Shown: positions 26,472 to 36,317 of the stretch, in pieces
Layout of the letters: every line of letters starts with the position of its first letter
Numbering within the stretch: position 1 is the stretch's first letter
Assembly (NCBI RefSeq): GCF_001424705.1
Contig: NZ_LMRA01000034.1
Location: 181,224-245,223, forward strand
From: Methylobacterium sp. Leaf465
Lineage (GTDB): Bacteria > Pseudomonadota > Alphaproteobacteria > Rhizobiales > Beijerinckiaceae
Length of the DNA stretch: 64,000 bases
Reading direction: 5' to 3'
Notes under the pieces: generated by a model
Databases searched by the model: none
Seen by the model: only the letters and a program-made list of their open reading frames with translations
Told to the model about the DNA's origin: nothing
Made by a program: the position numbers and the translations under genes

Positions 26472-27818
26472 ATGCCCGTGAACCGCATGCCCGCGACGAT
26501 CAAGATCAGCGACACCAAGCAGGGAACGGGCCAGGGAGCGGGCTGCGAGGCCAAGTCTGTGGGATCCATCGGTCAGGGCCGGACCGACTACGAGGCGCAT
26601 TTCCGCACGGCCCTGGATCGCCTGCACGGCGAGCGTCGCTACCGGGTGTTCGCCGATATCGAGCGCATCGCCGGCCGCTTCCCGACCGCGCATTGGCGCA
26701 AGCCCGACGGCGGCACCTCCGAGATCACCGTCTGGTGCTCGAACGACTACCTCGGCATGGGCCAGCATCCGGACGTGGTCGGCGCCATGACCCGCACGGC
26801 GGCCCGCTGCGGCGTCGGCGCCGGCGGCACCCGCAACATCGCCGGCAACAATTCGCCGCTGGTCGACCTGGAGCGGGAGCTCGCCGACCTGCACGGCAAG
26901 GAGGCCGGCCTCGTCTTCACCTCGGGCTACGTCTCGAACCAAGCCGGCATCTCGACGATCGCCAAGCTGATCCCGAACTGCCTGATCCTATCGGACGCCT
27001 TCAACCACAACTCGATGATCGAGGGCGTACGCCATTCCGGTTGCGAGAAGCGCGTCTTCCGCCACAACGACCTGGCCCATCTCGAGGAGCTTCTGATCGC
27101 GGCGGGCGACCGCCCGAAGCTGATCGCCTTCGAGAGCGTCTATTCCATGGACGGCGACGTCTCCGACATCGGCGCGATCTGCGATCTCGCCGACCGGTAC
27201 GGCGCCCTGACCTACCTCGACGAGGTCCACGCGGTCGGCCTCTACGGGCCGCGCGGCGGCGGCATCTCCGAGCGCGACGGGGTGATGCACCGGGTCGACG
27301 TGATCGAGGGTACACTGGCCAAGGGCTTCGGCTGCGTCGGCGGCTACATCACGGGGTCCGCGGTCCTGTGCGACGCGGTCCGCAGCCACGCCCCGGGCTT
27401 CATCTTCACCACCGCCCTGCCGCCGGCCATCGCCGCCGCCGCCATCGCTTCGGTGCGCTACCTCAAGCGCTCGAACGCCGAGCGCGAAGCGCACCAGCGC
27501 CAGGCCGCCCGCACCAAGGCCGCCCTGGAGGCCGCCGGCCTGCCGGTGCTGCACACCGACACCCACATCGTGCCCGTGATGGTGGGCGACGCCGAGCTGT
27601 GCAAGGCGGCAGCCGACCACCTGCTGGAGCATCACGGCATCTACATCCAGCCGATCAACTACCCCACCGTCCCGCGCGGCACCGAGCGCCTGCGGATCAC
27701 GCCCTCGCCCTTCCACGACGATGCCCGCATCGCCAAGCTGACGGCCGCGCTCGCCGAGACCTGGGACACCCTCGACCTCCCGCGCGCCGGGACGGTGTTC
27801 GTCGAGGCGGCCGAGTAG
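26472..27818 (+). CDS. hemA: 5-aminolevulinate synthase
   Basis: A 448-residue PLP enzyme that condenses glycine and succinyl-CoA to 5-aminolevulinate, the C4 (Shemin) route to heme, and bacteriochlorophyll where made, typical of alphaproteobacteria. Visible: [29 protein letters not shown], the Asp in [12 protein letters not shown] and the PLP lysine in [14 protein letters not shown]. Compared with family members it has ~35 extra N-terminal residues. ATG 26472 is chosen for its AAGGA site at 26464-26468; the frame stays open upstream. Convergent tspO, 11 nt away, has a tetrapyrrole link. Confidence 0.96.
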   Translation: MPVNRMPATIKISDTKQGTGQGAGCEAKSVGSIGQGRTDYEAHFRTALDRLHGERRYRVFADIERIAGRFPTAHWRKPDGGTSEITVWCSNDYLGMGQHPDVVGAMTRTAARCGVGAGGTRNIAGNNSPLVDLERELADLHGKEAGLVFTSGYVSNQAGISTIAKLIPNCLILSDAFNHNSMIEGVRHSGCEKRVFRHNDLAHLEELLIAAGDRPKLIAFESVYSMDGDVSDIGAICDLADRYGALTYLDEVHAVGLYGPRGGGISERDGVMHRVDVIEGTLAKGFGCVGGYITGSAVLCDAVRSHAPGFIFTTALPPAIAAAAIASVRYLKRSNAEREAHQRQAARTKAALEAAGLPVLHTDTHIVPVMVGDAELCKAAADHLLEHHGIYIQPINYPTVPRGTERLRITPSPFHDDARIAKLTAALAETWDTLDLPRAGTVFVEAAE

Positions 27819-27829
27819 CCGGCCTCGCC

Positions 27830-28363
27830 TCAGTTCAGGCGCCAGATCGCGCCGGTGAGCACGGTCGCGAAGCCGACCCAGGCGGCGTAGGGCACCAGCA
27901 GCCCCGCCGCCGCCCGGTCGAAGCGCCAGGACAGGCGGATCGTCCAGAGGATCATCACCCACATCGCGGCCGAGACCACCAGGGCCGCCCCGAGGGCGTG
28001 CGCGGCGAAGAAGGTCGGGGTCCAGGCGGCGTTGAGGGCGAGCTGCACCGCGAAGGCGACCAGTGCCAGCCGCCACGCCCCCTGGCTCGGACCCGTGCGC
28101 GGCTTCACCCCGAGGAGCCGGAAGGCCGAGAGCGCGATCATCCCGTAGAGGATCGTCCAGGCCACCGGGAACGCCCAGTTCGGCGGGTTGAAGGCCGGTT
28201 TCGTCAGCCCGGCATACCATCCGTCGATGTTCGGGCCGGTGGCGGACGAGCCGAGCACGGCCGTCAGCACCACCGGCAGGATCGCCGCCGCCAGCCGCCC
28301 GGGCAGGGCCAGGGCGGGCGCGGTGGGAATGTGGATCGGCGACGAGGCGGGCGCACGGGACAT
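27830..28363 (-). CDS. tspO: TspO/MBR family tryptophan-rich sensory protein
   Basis: A 177-residue membrane protein with five predicted helices and the family features GPNIDGWYAGLTKPAFNPPNWAFPVAWTILYGMIALSA, QLALNAAWTPTFF and a C-terminal WVGFATVLTGAIWRLN. Bacterial TspO binds porphyrins; in Rhodobacter it restrains photosynthesis genes in response to oxygen. Its place beside hemA (convergent, 11 nt) supports a tetrapyrrole role. About 20 extra residues precede the first helix. Confidence 0.92.
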   Translation of the reverse strand: MSRAPASSPIHIPTAPALALPGRLAAAILPVVLTAVLGSSATGPNIDGWYAGLTKPAFNPPNWAFPVAWTILYGMIALSAFRLLGVKPRTGPSQGAWRLALVAFAVQLALNAAWTPTFFAAHALGAALVVSAAMWVMILWTIRLSWRFDRAAAGLLVPYAAWVGFATVLTGAIWRLN

Positions 28364-28396
28364 GACGAACGGGATTCCTTGCCTTGGGCGAGATTT

Positions 28397-28480
28397 CTCT
28401 CACCTTTAGAGGGAGAGGACGCCGCGCCTGCGGGTCCGTGCACCGGTCGGCGCGGGCCGGTCAACAGAACCCTGACGGAC
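28397..28480 (+). promoter_or_regulatory. Possible structured leader of the Cys/Met enzyme gene
   Basis: The ~128 nt before the ATG at 28492 can form CTCTC/GAGAG (28397-28401 with 28413-28417) and CCGCGCC/GGCGCGG (28422-28428 with 28449-28455). GTCCGT in the loop of the second stem (28434-28439) is complementary to ACGGAC at 28475-28480, only 11 nt from the start codon, which would make an H-type pseudoknot over the ribosome-binding region. I could not match it to a known SAM riboswitch consensus. Short GC complementarities also arise by chance. Confidence 0.3.
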
Positions 28481-28491
28481 GAACACGCCCC

Positions 28492-29673
28492 ATGTCGGAA
28501 CCGAACGCACCGAAGCCGCCTTCGGATGCTGCGCCCGCGTTCGCGAAGCGCAGTCTCGCCGCCCAGGCCCTGGGCCATGTCGACCCGGTGACGCGGGCCG
28601 TGGTGGCACCCCTGCACGTGGCGACCACCTTCCTGCGCGATCCAGACAACGGCTACAGCTCGGGCTTCTCCTACGCGCGCCCCGACAACGCCACCGTGCG
28701 GGAGGCGGAGGCCGTGCTGGCGATGCTGGAGGACGCGGCGGCCGGCGCCCTGCTGTTCGGCTCCGGCATGGCGGCGGCCACCGCCGTCTTCACAGCCCTG
28801 GAGCCCGGCGACCACGTGGTGGCGCCCCGGGTGATGTACTGGGGCCTGAAGCGCTGGCTCAACGCCGAGATGCCGCGCCGGCGGATCGCGGTCGATTTCG
28901 TCGACATGGACGACCTGCCCGCCCTGGAACGGGCGATCCGGCCCGGTACCACGACGCTCGTCTGGATCGAGACCCCCGGCAACCCGCTCTGGACGGTCAC
29001 CGACATCGCCGAGGCCGCCCGCCTCGCGCACGCGGCGGGCGCCCGTCTCGCCGTCGATTCCACCGCCGCCTCCCCGATCCACACCCGGCCGCTGACGCTC
29101 GGCGCCGACATCGTGATGCACTCGGCCACCAAGATCCTGAACGGCCATTCCGACGTGGTGGCGGGGGTGCTCGCCGGGGCCCGGGCGGACGCGTTCTGGG
29201 AGCGCCTCGCGGCGATCCGCTCGGGCGGCGGGGCCATCCTCGGCCCGTTCGAGGCCTACCTGCTGATGCGCTCGCTGCGCACCCTTCCGCTGCGGGCGGC
29301 GGCGCAGGCCGCCAGCGCGGCCGAACTCGCCCGCCGCCTCCAGGCGCATCCGAACGTCTCGCGCGTCCTCTATCCCGGCCTGCCGGACGATCCCGGCCAT
29401 GCGGTGGCAGCCCGGCAGATGCAGGGCGGCTTCGGTTTCATGCTGTCGATCCGGGTGCGGGACGGCGAGGCGGCGGCGATTGCCGCGGCGGCGCGGGTTC
29501 GGCTGTGGAAGCGGGCGACGTCGCTCGGCGGCGTCGAGAGCCTGATCGAGCACCGGGCCTCGGTGGAGGGGCCGGATTCCCCGTGCCCGCCGGATCTCCT
29601 GCGGCTGTCCACGGGGATCGAGGCGGTGGACGACCTGTTCGCCGACCTCGACGCCGCCCTGCGGGATGCGTGA
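28492..29673 (+). CDS. Cys/Met-metabolism PLP enzyme (cystathionine beta-lyase-like)
   Basis: A 393-residue trans-sulfuration-family enzyme. It shows SYARPDNATVREAE, SGMAAATAVF, the Asp in AVDSTAASP and the PLP lysine in MHSATKILNGHSDVVAG, then GFMLSI, SLGGVESLIEHRAS and LLRLSTGIE near the end. The family includes cystathionine beta-lyase, gamma-synthase and homoserine sulfhydrylases; the exact reaction cannot be fixed from motifs, though the sequence leans toward a lyase. ATG 28492 begins the homologous part. The leader upstream may be structured. Confidence 0.85.
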   Translation: MSEPNAPKPPSDAAPAFAKRSLAAQALGHVDPVTRAVVAPLHVATTFLRDPDNGYSSGFSYARPDNATVREAEAVLAMLEDAAAGALLFGSGMAAATAVFTALEPGDHVVAPRVMYWGLKRWLNAEMPRRRIAVDFVDMDDLPALERAIRPGTTTLVWIETPGNPLWTVTDIAEAARLAHAAGARLAVDSTAASPIHTRPLTLGADIVMHSATKILNGHSDVVAGVLAGARADAFWERLAAIRSGGGAILGPFEAYLLMRSLRTLPLRAAAQAASAAELARRLQAHPNVSRVLYPGLPDDPGHAVAARQMQGGFGFMLSIRVRDGEAAAIAAAARVRLWKRATSLGGVESLIEHRASVEGPDSPCPPDLLRLSTGIEAVDDLFADLDAALRDA

Positions 29674-29743
29674 ATTTTCGCGTGGTGCGGGGAAGGGGCC
29701 TCGCGCGTTGGTGGGCAGGATCATCGCGAGAGACCGCCCGACC

Positions 29744-30166
29744 ATGCCGAAGCCTGCCCTGCTCACCGGAGCCTTCGCGCTCCTCCTCTTCGGCGTGCCC
29801 GCCCGTGCCGACAGCGGGCCGCCCGAGCTGAACATCGAGAAGACCTGCCAGTCGGCGGCCTCGGCGAGCGTCAGCGACAATGCCAGCCAGGAAGGTTGCC
29901 TGCGCTCCGAGCGTGCCTCGCACGACGAGGTCAAGCGCCGCTGGAACGAGTTCACCCCCGCCGCCAAGCGCCAGTGCGAGAAGCAGTTCGAGGCCGGCGG
30001 CTTCCCGTCCTACGTCGAGATGGTGACCTGCCTCGAACTGGCGAGCGGCACCGGCCTGCCGAGGCAGGCCGACGATTCCCGCGCCGGCAAGGGCACCGGC
30101 AGCGCCACCAAGGAGCCGAGTCCGGCCCAGCGCACCGACCCGATCAAGGTGCTCGAGAAGCAGTGA
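29744..30166 (+). CDS. Exported hypothetical protein
   Basis: A 140-residue protein with a clear signal peptide (ALLTGAFALLLFGVPARADS). The mature part has four Cys (KTCQSAA, EGCLRSE, RQCEKQF, VTCLELA) spaced in helical segments (SHDEVKRRWNEFTPAAKRQC), suggesting a small disulfide-bonded helical domain, then a low-complexity tail. I do not recognise the family. It lies 70 nt after the PLP enzyme gene on the same strand. Confidence 0.65.
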   Translation: MPKPALLTGAFALLLFGVPARADSGPPELNIEKTCQSAASASVSDNASQEGCLRSERASHDEVKRRWNEFTPAAKRQCEKQFEAGGFPSYVEMVTCLELASGTGLPRQADDSRAGKGTGSATKEPSPAQRTDPIKVLEKQ

Positions 30167-30211
30167 CGCGGGTCCGGGCCGGACGACTCGCGGGGCGGAC
30201 GTCGTCCCGGT

Positions 30212-32122
30212 TCAGCTCGAGGAGGCCGGCACCTCGTCGGCGAGCCAGGTCGGCTCGGCCCGACCACGGCCGGCCTCGGCTGCCCCGCCGCGGCTCTGCG
30301 CCAGGGCGGTGAGCTCCGGCGCGCGGGCGGTGTCGTCCACGGTCAGGAACAGGCGCCGGGTCTGCGAGATCCGGCCGAGGCGGGCGCTGCTCGTCAGCAC
30401 GCTCTGGGCCGGGCTCGACAGCAGGCCGAGCGCCACCGGAGCCATCCAGAGGGCGAGCCAGGGATCGCCGGCGAAGGCGAGGCCGCCCGCCAGCAGGGCG
30501 CCCGCCACGAGGGTGTCGACCTGGAGCCGGCAGGCCTCGGCCCACGGTACGCGGCGGTCGTCGCGCACCTGCGCGTCCCAGCGCACGACGCGCCCCACGA
30601 AGGTGGTGGCGACGGCGCCCGCCGCGAACAGCGTCATCACCGGCCAGAGCAGGACCCAGATCGCCTGTTCGAGGACGGCGCTCTTCAGGAGCGCGGCGGT
30701 GCCGCCGAAGGCCGCGCGGCGTTCGGCCGAAGCCAGCACGTGGCCGAGGCTGAGGAGCTTCGGCACGGCCAGGATCGTGACCACCAGGGCGGCGAGGGCG
30801 TGGGCGGCGGCGCCCGTGCCGGTCAGGCCGTAGCCGAGCAGGCCGAGATCGCCGGTCCGTGCCGCCTGGAGCGTGCCGAAGGCGAGGAACAGCACCCAGA
30901 GCGGGCAGGCCACGTAGGACAGGATGCCGACGGCGAGGTGCCAGCGGCTGGCGGGGCGCAGGCCCGGCATGGCGGTGACGCGCAGGTGCTGCATGTTGCC
31001 CTGGCACCAGCGGCGTTCGCGCCCGAGGAGGTCGACGAGGTTCGTCGGCATCTCCTCCCAGGTGCCGCCCATCTCCGGCAGCAGGCGAACCTCCCAGCCG
31101 GCCCGGCGCAGGAGCGCGCCCTCGACGATGTCGTGGCACAGGATCTCGCCGCCCAAGGGGGCCTTGCCGGGCAGCACGGGCAACGCGGCATTGTTGGCGA
31201 AGGCCGCGACGCGCACGATGGCGTTGTGGCCCCAATAGCTGCCGTCCGGCCCCTGCCAGGTCTCCAGGCAGCGGATCGCCAGCGGCGCGTAGAGCCGCAC
31301 GGCGAATTGCTGGATGCGGGCGAACAGGGTGTCGCGCCCGGTGGCGTAGGACACGGTCTGGATCAGCCCGACCCGGGGGTTCTCCTCCATCAGCCGGGCG
31401 AGGCGGCGCATGGCGCTGCCGGTCATCAGGCTGTCGGCGTCGAGCACGATCATGAAGTCGTATTCGGGCCCGTAGGTCTTGCAGAACTCCGCGATGTTGC
31501 CCGCCTTGCGGCCGGCATTGTCCCGGCGGCGCCGGTAGCGGATGCGCGGCAGGCCGGGGCCGTGCTGGCGGGTCCAGGCCTCGATCCGCGCGAATTCATG
31601 CTCCTCGATCGCCGCGATGGCCCCGTCCCGCGTGTCGGAGAGAACGAAGATGTCGATGTCGCCGCCGTCGCCCCCGGCCCGCTGCAGCGAGCGGGCCATG
31701 ACGCGCAGCGCCGCGAACACCGCCACGGCGTCCTCCGCGTGGATCGCCACCACGGCCGCCGTCCGGCTCAGGCCCGAGGCCTCCGCCGGCACGGTGAGGG
31801 AGCGTCGCTCCAGGGCGGATTTCGCCCGGTCGCCGAAAGCCGTGGCGACGAGGCCGTAGACGTATTGCCAGGCTACGAAGGCCTGCCAGGTCATCACGAG
31901 GGCGAACAGCCCGAGCACCGCCCCGCCGAGGAGGCCGGACGGCGTTCCATAGGCGCCGAGCGCCAGGGCGGCGACGAGAGCGCCCAGGGCGAGGGGCGGG
32001 AGAGCCAGCAGCAGCCGGCGGGCCAGGACCGCGGCGGAGAAGGAACCGCGCGCCTCGGGTGAGAATTCCAGCGGACCCGGGATTTCAGCCGCCGGGGCGT
32101 CGTGCGACAACCTGTGGGACAT
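30212..32122 (-). CDS. opgH: Glucans biosynthesis glucosyltransferase H
   Basis: A 636-residue inner-membrane glucosyltransferase that builds the beta-1,2 backbone of osmoregulated periplasmic glucans. N-terminal helices (about residues 35-85) are followed by a GT domain with AVVAIHAEDAVAV, VLDADSLM, the DIVEGALLRRAG region and ERRWCQGNMQH, then further membrane helices. ATG 32122 starts the family-like part. It is divergent from opgG/opgD, with 69 nt between the two starts, so the pair likely shares one control region. Confidence 0.93.
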   Translation of the reverse strand: MSHRLSHDAPAAEIPGPLEFSPEARGSFSAAVLARRLLLALPPLALGALVAALALGAYGTPSGLLGGAVLGLFALVMTWQAFVAWQYVYGLVATAFGDRAKSALERRSLTVPAEASGLSRTAAVVAIHAEDAVAVFAALRVMARSLQRAGGDGGDIDIFVLSDTRDGAIAAIEEHEFARIEAWTRQHGPGLPRIRYRRRRDNAGRKAGNIAEFCKTYGPEYDFMIVLDADSLMTGSAMRRLARLMEENPRVGLIQTVSYATGRDTLFARIQQFAVRLYAPLAIRCLETWQGPDGSYWGHNAIVRVAAFANNAALPVLPGKAPLGGEILCHDIVEGALLRRAGWEVRLLPEMGGTWEEMPTNLVDLLGRERRWCQGNMQHLRVTAMPGLRPASRWHLAVGILSYVACPLWVLFLAFGTLQAARTGDLGLLGYGLTGTGAAAHALAALVVTILAVPKLLSLGHVLASAERRAAFGGTAALLKSAVLEQAIWVLLWPVMTLFAAGAVATTFVGRVVRWDAQVRDDRRVPWAEACRLQVDTLVAGALLAGGLAFAGDPWLALWMAPVALGLLSSPAQSVLTSSARLGRISQTRRLFLTVDDTARAPELTALAQSRGGAAEAGRGRAEPTWLADEVPASSS

Positions 32123-32191
32123 GGGGCGCGGGAAACTCGAAGGAGGGGACACCGTGATCCCTCGACCGGGCGGGCCGGCGAAAGGGAACAG

Positions 32192-33823
32192 ATGCGCGAT
32201 GGCGAGGGTCTCGAGGGACGCGGACAGACCGAGTCCTTCTCGCGGCGGCAGACCCTTCGGACCACGCTCAGCGTGGCCGTCGGGATGGTCCTGCCTACCG
32301 CACACGATCTGAATGCGGGCCGAACGCGCGCGGCGGCTCCCGATCCCCTATCATTCGAGGTCGTGAAGGCGAAGGCGCGGGCGCTCGCGGCGCACCCCTA
32401 CCAGGCCCAGCCGGACGATCTGCCGCCGCCGCTCGCCGGCCTGTCCTACGACGGCTACCGCGCCATCACCTTCCGGCCGGAGGCGAGCCTGCCGCTGGGC
32501 CGCCGCTTCTCGGCCCAGCTGTTCCATCGGGGCTTCCTGCAGCGCAAGCGCGTCGCCCTGTACCGGCAGCCGCGCAACGGTCCGGCCCAGCAGATCCCCT
32601 ACGCCCCCGACCTGTTCGACCTCGGACCGGACCTGAAGGGGCAGAGCTTTCCCTCCGACCTCGGCTTTGCGGGCTTCCGGCTGCATCATGCCTTCCAGGT
32701 CGACCGGCCGGCGGACCAGGAGGAATTCCTCGTCTTCCTCGGCGCCTCCTACTTCCGGCTGCGCGGGTTCGGCCAGGAATACGGGCTCTCGGCCCGCGGC
32801 GCCGCCCTGCGCACCGGGGGACCGGGCGCGGAGGAATTCCCGGACTTCACCGCCTTCTGGATCTGCGAGCCGGAGCCCGATGCCCGCACCATCGAGATCT
32901 GGGCCCTGCTCGATTCCCCGAGCCTCGCCGGGGCCTACCGCTTCCGCGTGGCGCCGGGCGACCCCTCGGTGATGCATGTCGAGGCGTCCCTGTATCCCCG
33001 CACCGCCCTGGAGCATCTCGGGCTCGCCCCCCTCACCAGCATGTTCCTGCACGGGGCGAACGGGCCCGGCGCGCGGAGCGCCGCGCCCTTCGACGACTTC
33101 CGTCCGCAGGTGCATGATTCCGACGGGCTGGCGGTGGTGACCCGGGGCGAACGGCTGTGGCGGCCCCTGGTCAACGGCCGGGCGCAGCCGCAGATCTCGG
33201 CCTTCGGCGTCGACCCGCTGGAGGGCTTCGGCCTGCTCCAGCGCGCCCGCGACTTTCCCGCCTATCTCGACGTGCAGGCCCGGCACGAGGCGCGGCCCGG
33301 GCTCTGGATCACGCCGGAAGCGGGGTTCGGGGCCGGCGCGGTCCGGCTCTTCGAGATCCCGTCGCGCGAGGAGTACATGGACAACATCGTGGCGGCCTTC
33401 GTGCCCGGCGCGCCCCTGCCGGCCGGGACCGAGCGAGCCGTGTCCTACACCCTCACGACGGTCGGGGCGGAGCCGGCGACGGTCGTGCCCGGTACCCTCG
33501 GTCGGGTCGTCTCCACACGGGTGGGTTCGGCCGAGCGCCTGCGCCCGACTACGCCGCCGAGCCCGGATCGTCGCCTCTACGTCATCGATTTCGCGGGGCC
33601 GGGCCTGCCGGCCGACCGCGGGGCGGACCTGGCCGCCGACGCGTCCGCCAGCGCCGGCACGATGGTCGACCCGGTGGTGGAGTTCGTGCCCCAGACCGGC
33701 GGCTGGCGGCTCTACGTCGAGTGGCGGCCGCCGACGCCGCTGCCGGCGGGCGACGTGATCCTGCGCGCCCGCCTCGTCCGGGACGGCCGGGCCGTGACGG
33801 AGACCTGGGACGCGGTCGCCTGA
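32192..33823 (+). CDS. Periplasmic glucan biosynthesis protein (OpgG/OpgD type)
   Basis: A 543-residue protein. The N-terminus SRRQTLRTTLSVAVGMVLPTA looks like a twin-arginine signal, favouring OpgD over the Sec-exported OpgG, though the paralogues are hard to separate. Family features: FEVVKAKARALAAHPYQ, LSYDGYRAITFRP, FLGASYFRLRGFGQEYGLSARGAALRTG, LTSMFLHGANG, FDDFRPQVHDSDGL and WITPEAGFGAGAVRLFEIPS. These proteins act on the glucan made by OpgH in the periplasm. ATG 32192 follows AAAGGGA at 32181-32187. Confidence 0.92.
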   Translation: MRDGEGLEGRGQTESFSRRQTLRTTLSVAVGMVLPTAHDLNAGRTRAAAPDPLSFEVVKAKARALAAHPYQAQPDDLPPPLAGLSYDGYRAITFRPEASLPLGRRFSAQLFHRGFLQRKRVALYRQPRNGPAQQIPYAPDLFDLGPDLKGQSFPSDLGFAGFRLHHAFQVDRPADQEEFLVFLGASYFRLRGFGQEYGLSARGAALRTGGPGAEEFPDFTAFWICEPEPDARTIEIWALLDSPSLAGAYRFRVAPGDPSVMHVEASLYPRTALEHLGLAPLTSMFLHGANGPGARSAAPFDDFRPQVHDSDGLAVVTRGERLWRPLVNGRAQPQISAFGVDPLEGFGLLQRARDFPAYLDVQARHEARPGLWITPEAGFGAGAVRLFEIPSREEYMDNIVAAFVPGAPLPAGTERAVSYTLTTVGAEPATVVPGTLGRVVSTRVGSAERLRPTTPPSPDRRLYVIDFAGPGLPADRGADLAADASASAGTMVDPVVEFVPQTGGWRLYVEWRPPTPLPAGDVILRARLVRDGRAVTETWDAVA

Positions 33824-33915
33824 CGATCCGCCCATACGATCTGGCCATGCCGGCGGTGGGTTTGACCTCCCGCCGGCCGGCCCTGTAGACACCCGGCCCC
33901 ACCCGGAGACGCCTC

Positions 33916-36252
33916 ATGGCCGCCATCAACACGAGTCTCGCCGCCGAACTCGGCGTCGCGGAATGGCAGGTGAAGGCCGCGGTCGACCTGCTCGACGGCG
34001 GTGCGACGGTGCCGTTCATCGCGCGCTACCGCAAGGAGGTCACCGGCACTCTCGACGACGCGCAGCTGCGCACCCTGGAGGAGCGCCTCGCCTACCTGCG
34101 CGATCTGGAGGCCCGCCGGGCGGCGGTGCTGGAGGCGATCGAGGCCCAGGGCAAGCTCGAGGCCGGGCTGAAGGCGCGGATCCTCGCGGCCGACACCAAG
34201 GCCCGGCTGGAGGACCTCTACCTGCCCTTCAAGCTGAAGCGGCGGACGAAGGCGCAGATCGCCCGCGAAGCCGGGCTCGCCCCCCTCGCCGAGGCTCTGC
34301 TGGCCCGGCCCGACCAGTCTCCCGAGGCGGCTGCCCGGGCCTACGTGGACGCGGGCAAGGGCGTCGCCGACGTCGAGGCCGCCCTGGAGGGTGCGCGCGC
34401 CATCCTGATCGAGCGCTTCGGCGAGGACCCGGAGCTGGTCGGTTCGCTCCGCGAGACCGGCTGGCAGCGCGGCCGGATGGTCGCCACGGTGAAGCCCGGC
34501 AAGGCGGCGTCCGGCGAGAAGTTCTCGGATTACTTCGACTTCTCGGAAGCCCTCGCGAAGCTGCCCTCGCACCGCATCCTCGCCCTGTTCCGCGGCGAGA
34601 AGGAAGAGGTGCTCGACCTCGCCATCGCCGACGCGGTGGGCGAGGAGCCTGCCAAGGGCCAGCCCGGTTCGCAGGAACTGCGCATCGCCAAGACCTTCGG
34701 CATCCGCGACCAGGGCCGACCCGGCGACGCCTTCCTGATGGAGACGGTGCGGCGGACCTGGCGCACCCGCCTGAAGCCCGCCACGGACACGGACCTGCGC
34801 GCCCGGCTCTGGGCCGTGGCGGAGGCCGGCGCGGTCACGGTCTTCGCCGGCAACCTGCGCGACCTCCTGCTCGCGGCCCCGGCCGGGGCGCGCCCGACCC
34901 TCGGGCTCGACCCGGGCTTCCGCACCGGCGTGAAGGTCGCGGTGGTCGACGCCACCGGCAAGGTGGTGGCCACCGACACGATCTACCCGCACGAGCCGCG
35001 CCGCGACTGGAACGGCGCCCTGATCGCTCTCGCCAAGCTCTGCCGGACGCACAAGGTGGAGCTCGTCGCCATCGGCAACGGGACCGCCTCGCGGGAGACC
35101 GACAAGCTCGCCGCCGAACTCATCGCCAAGCAGCCCGAGCTGAAACTGACCAAGGTGATGGTCTCGGAGGCCGGCGCCTCGGTCTACTCGGCCTCGGCCT
35201 ATGCCAGCGCGGAGCTGCCCGAGCTCGACGTCTCGATCCGCGGCGCGGTCTCCATCGCCCGGCGCCTGCAGGACCCCCTGGCCGAGCTCGTCAAGATCGA
35301 ACCGAAGGCGATCGGCGTCGGCCAGTACCAGCACGATCTGGCCGAGGGGAAGCTGGCGCGCTCCCTCGACGCGGTGGTGGAGGATTGCGTGAACGGCGTC
35401 GGGGTCGACGTGAACACCGCCTCGGCGCCGCTGCTGGCCCGGGTCTCGGGCCTCACCGCGCGGGTGGCCTCCAACATCATCGGCCACCGGGACGCCCACG
35501 GCCCGTTCCGCAGCCGCGCCGGCCTGAAGAAGGTGGCGGGGCTCGGGCCCAAGGCCTACGAACTCGCCGCCGGCTTCCTGCGCATCCGCGGTGGGACCGA
35601 TCCCCTCGACGCTTCGGGCGTGCACCCGGAGGCCTACCCGGTGGTGCGCCGGATCCTTACCGCCACTGGCCAGCCGATCCAGGCGTTGATCGGCAACACC
35701 GGCGCCCTGCGCAGCCTGGACCCGAAGGTCTTCACCGACGCGACCTTCGGCCTGCCCACCGTCACCGACATCCTGTCGGAACTGGAGAAGCCGGGTCGCG
35801 ACCCGCGCCCGGCCTTCCGGACCGCGACCTTCCAGGAGGGGGTCGAGAAGATCGCCGACCTGAAGCCGGGCATGCGCCTGGAGGGTGTCGTCACCAACGT
35901 GGCGGCCTTCGGCGCCTTCGTGGATGTCGGGGTTCACCAGGACGGCCTGGTGCATATCTCGATGCTGGCCGACCGGTTCGTGAAGGACCCCCGCGAGGTG
36001 GTGAAGCCCGGCGACGTCGTGCAGGTCCGGGTGGTCGAGGTCGATCCCAACCGCAAGCGCATCGCCCTCACGATGCGCTCGGACGAGGCCGGCGCGCCGC
36101 GTCCCGCCGCCCGCCGCGAGGCGCCGCCCGCTCCGGCTCCGGCCGCGAGACCGGCACTGCGGGCCAATCCGGCGCCGGCGCCCGAGGCCGGCGGCGCCCT
36201 GGCCGAGGCTCTGCGGCGCGCGGCCCTCGCCAAGGGAATGCCGAAGCGCTGA
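33916..36252 (+). CDS. tex: Tex-type RNA-binding transcriptional accessory protein
   Basis: A 778-residue Tex protein of normal length. Order: N-terminal helical region ([30 protein letters not shown]), the YqgF-like domain ([22 protein letters not shown]), helix-hairpin-helix segments ([13 protein letters not shown]...[19 protein letters not shown]), and a C-terminal S1 RNA-binding domain ([33 protein letters not shown]). A Pro/Ala-rich tail follows. Tex binds nucleic acids and is linked to RNA polymerase and transcript quality; the bacterial role is only partly known. Confidence 0.96.
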   Translation: MAAINTSLAAELGVAEWQVKAAVDLLDGGATVPFIARYRKEVTGTLDDAQLRTLEERLAYLRDLEARRAAVLEAIEAQGKLEAGLKARILAADTKARLEDLYLPFKLKRRTKAQIAREAGLAPLAEALLARPDQSPEAAARAYVDAGKGVADVEAALEGARAILIERFGEDPELVGSLRETGWQRGRMVATVKPGKAASGEKFSDYFDFSEALAKLPSHRILALFRGEKEEVLDLAIADAVGEEPAKGQPGSQELRIAKTFGIRDQGRPGDAFLMETVRRTWRTRLKPATDTDLRARLWAVAEAGAVTVFAGNLRDLLLAAPAGARPTLGLDPGFRTGVKVAVVDATGKVVATDTIYPHEPRRDWNGALIALAKLCRTHKVELVAIGNGTASRETDKLAAELIAKQPELKLTKVMVSEAGASVYSASAYASAELPELDVSIRGAVSIARRLQDPLAELVKIEPKAIGVGQYQHDLAEGKLARSLDAVVEDCVNGVGVDVNTASAPLLARVSGLTARVASNIIGHRDAHGPFRSRAGLKKVAGLGPKAYELAAGFLRIRGGTDPLDASGVHPEAYPVVRRILTATGQPIQALIGNTGALRSLDPKVFTDATFGLPTVTDILSELEKPGRDPRPAFRTATFQEGVEKIADLKPGMRLEGVVTNVAAFGAFVDVGVHQDGLVHISMLADRFVKDPREVVKPGDVVQVRVVEVDPNRKRIALTMRSDEAGAPRPAARREAPPAPAPAARPALRANPAPAPEAGGALAEALRRAALAKGMPKR

Positions 36253-36256
36253 GCGC

Positions 36257-36302
36257 CCCGTCCTCGCCCGGCGGGTGCCGATGGCGCGCCGCCGGGGACG
36301 GG
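36257..36302. terminator. Two-part hairpin between tex and a convergent gene
   Basis: CCCGGCGG (36267-36274) pairs with CCGCCGGG (36289-36296), and flanking CCCGTCC (36257-36263) can extend the stem with GGACGGG (36296-36302). It begins just after the tex stop and lies before the stop of the convergent DUF4337 gene. GC-rich without a T run. Confidence 0.5.
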
Positions 36303-36317
36303 CTCACGGGGACACGT

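Noticed and set aside
26472..27818. Could be bioF or kbl instead of hemA
   Set aside because: The [12 protein letters not shown] and [14 protein letters not shown] segments are those of aminolevulinate synthase; the separate gene at 56188 is the BioF member.
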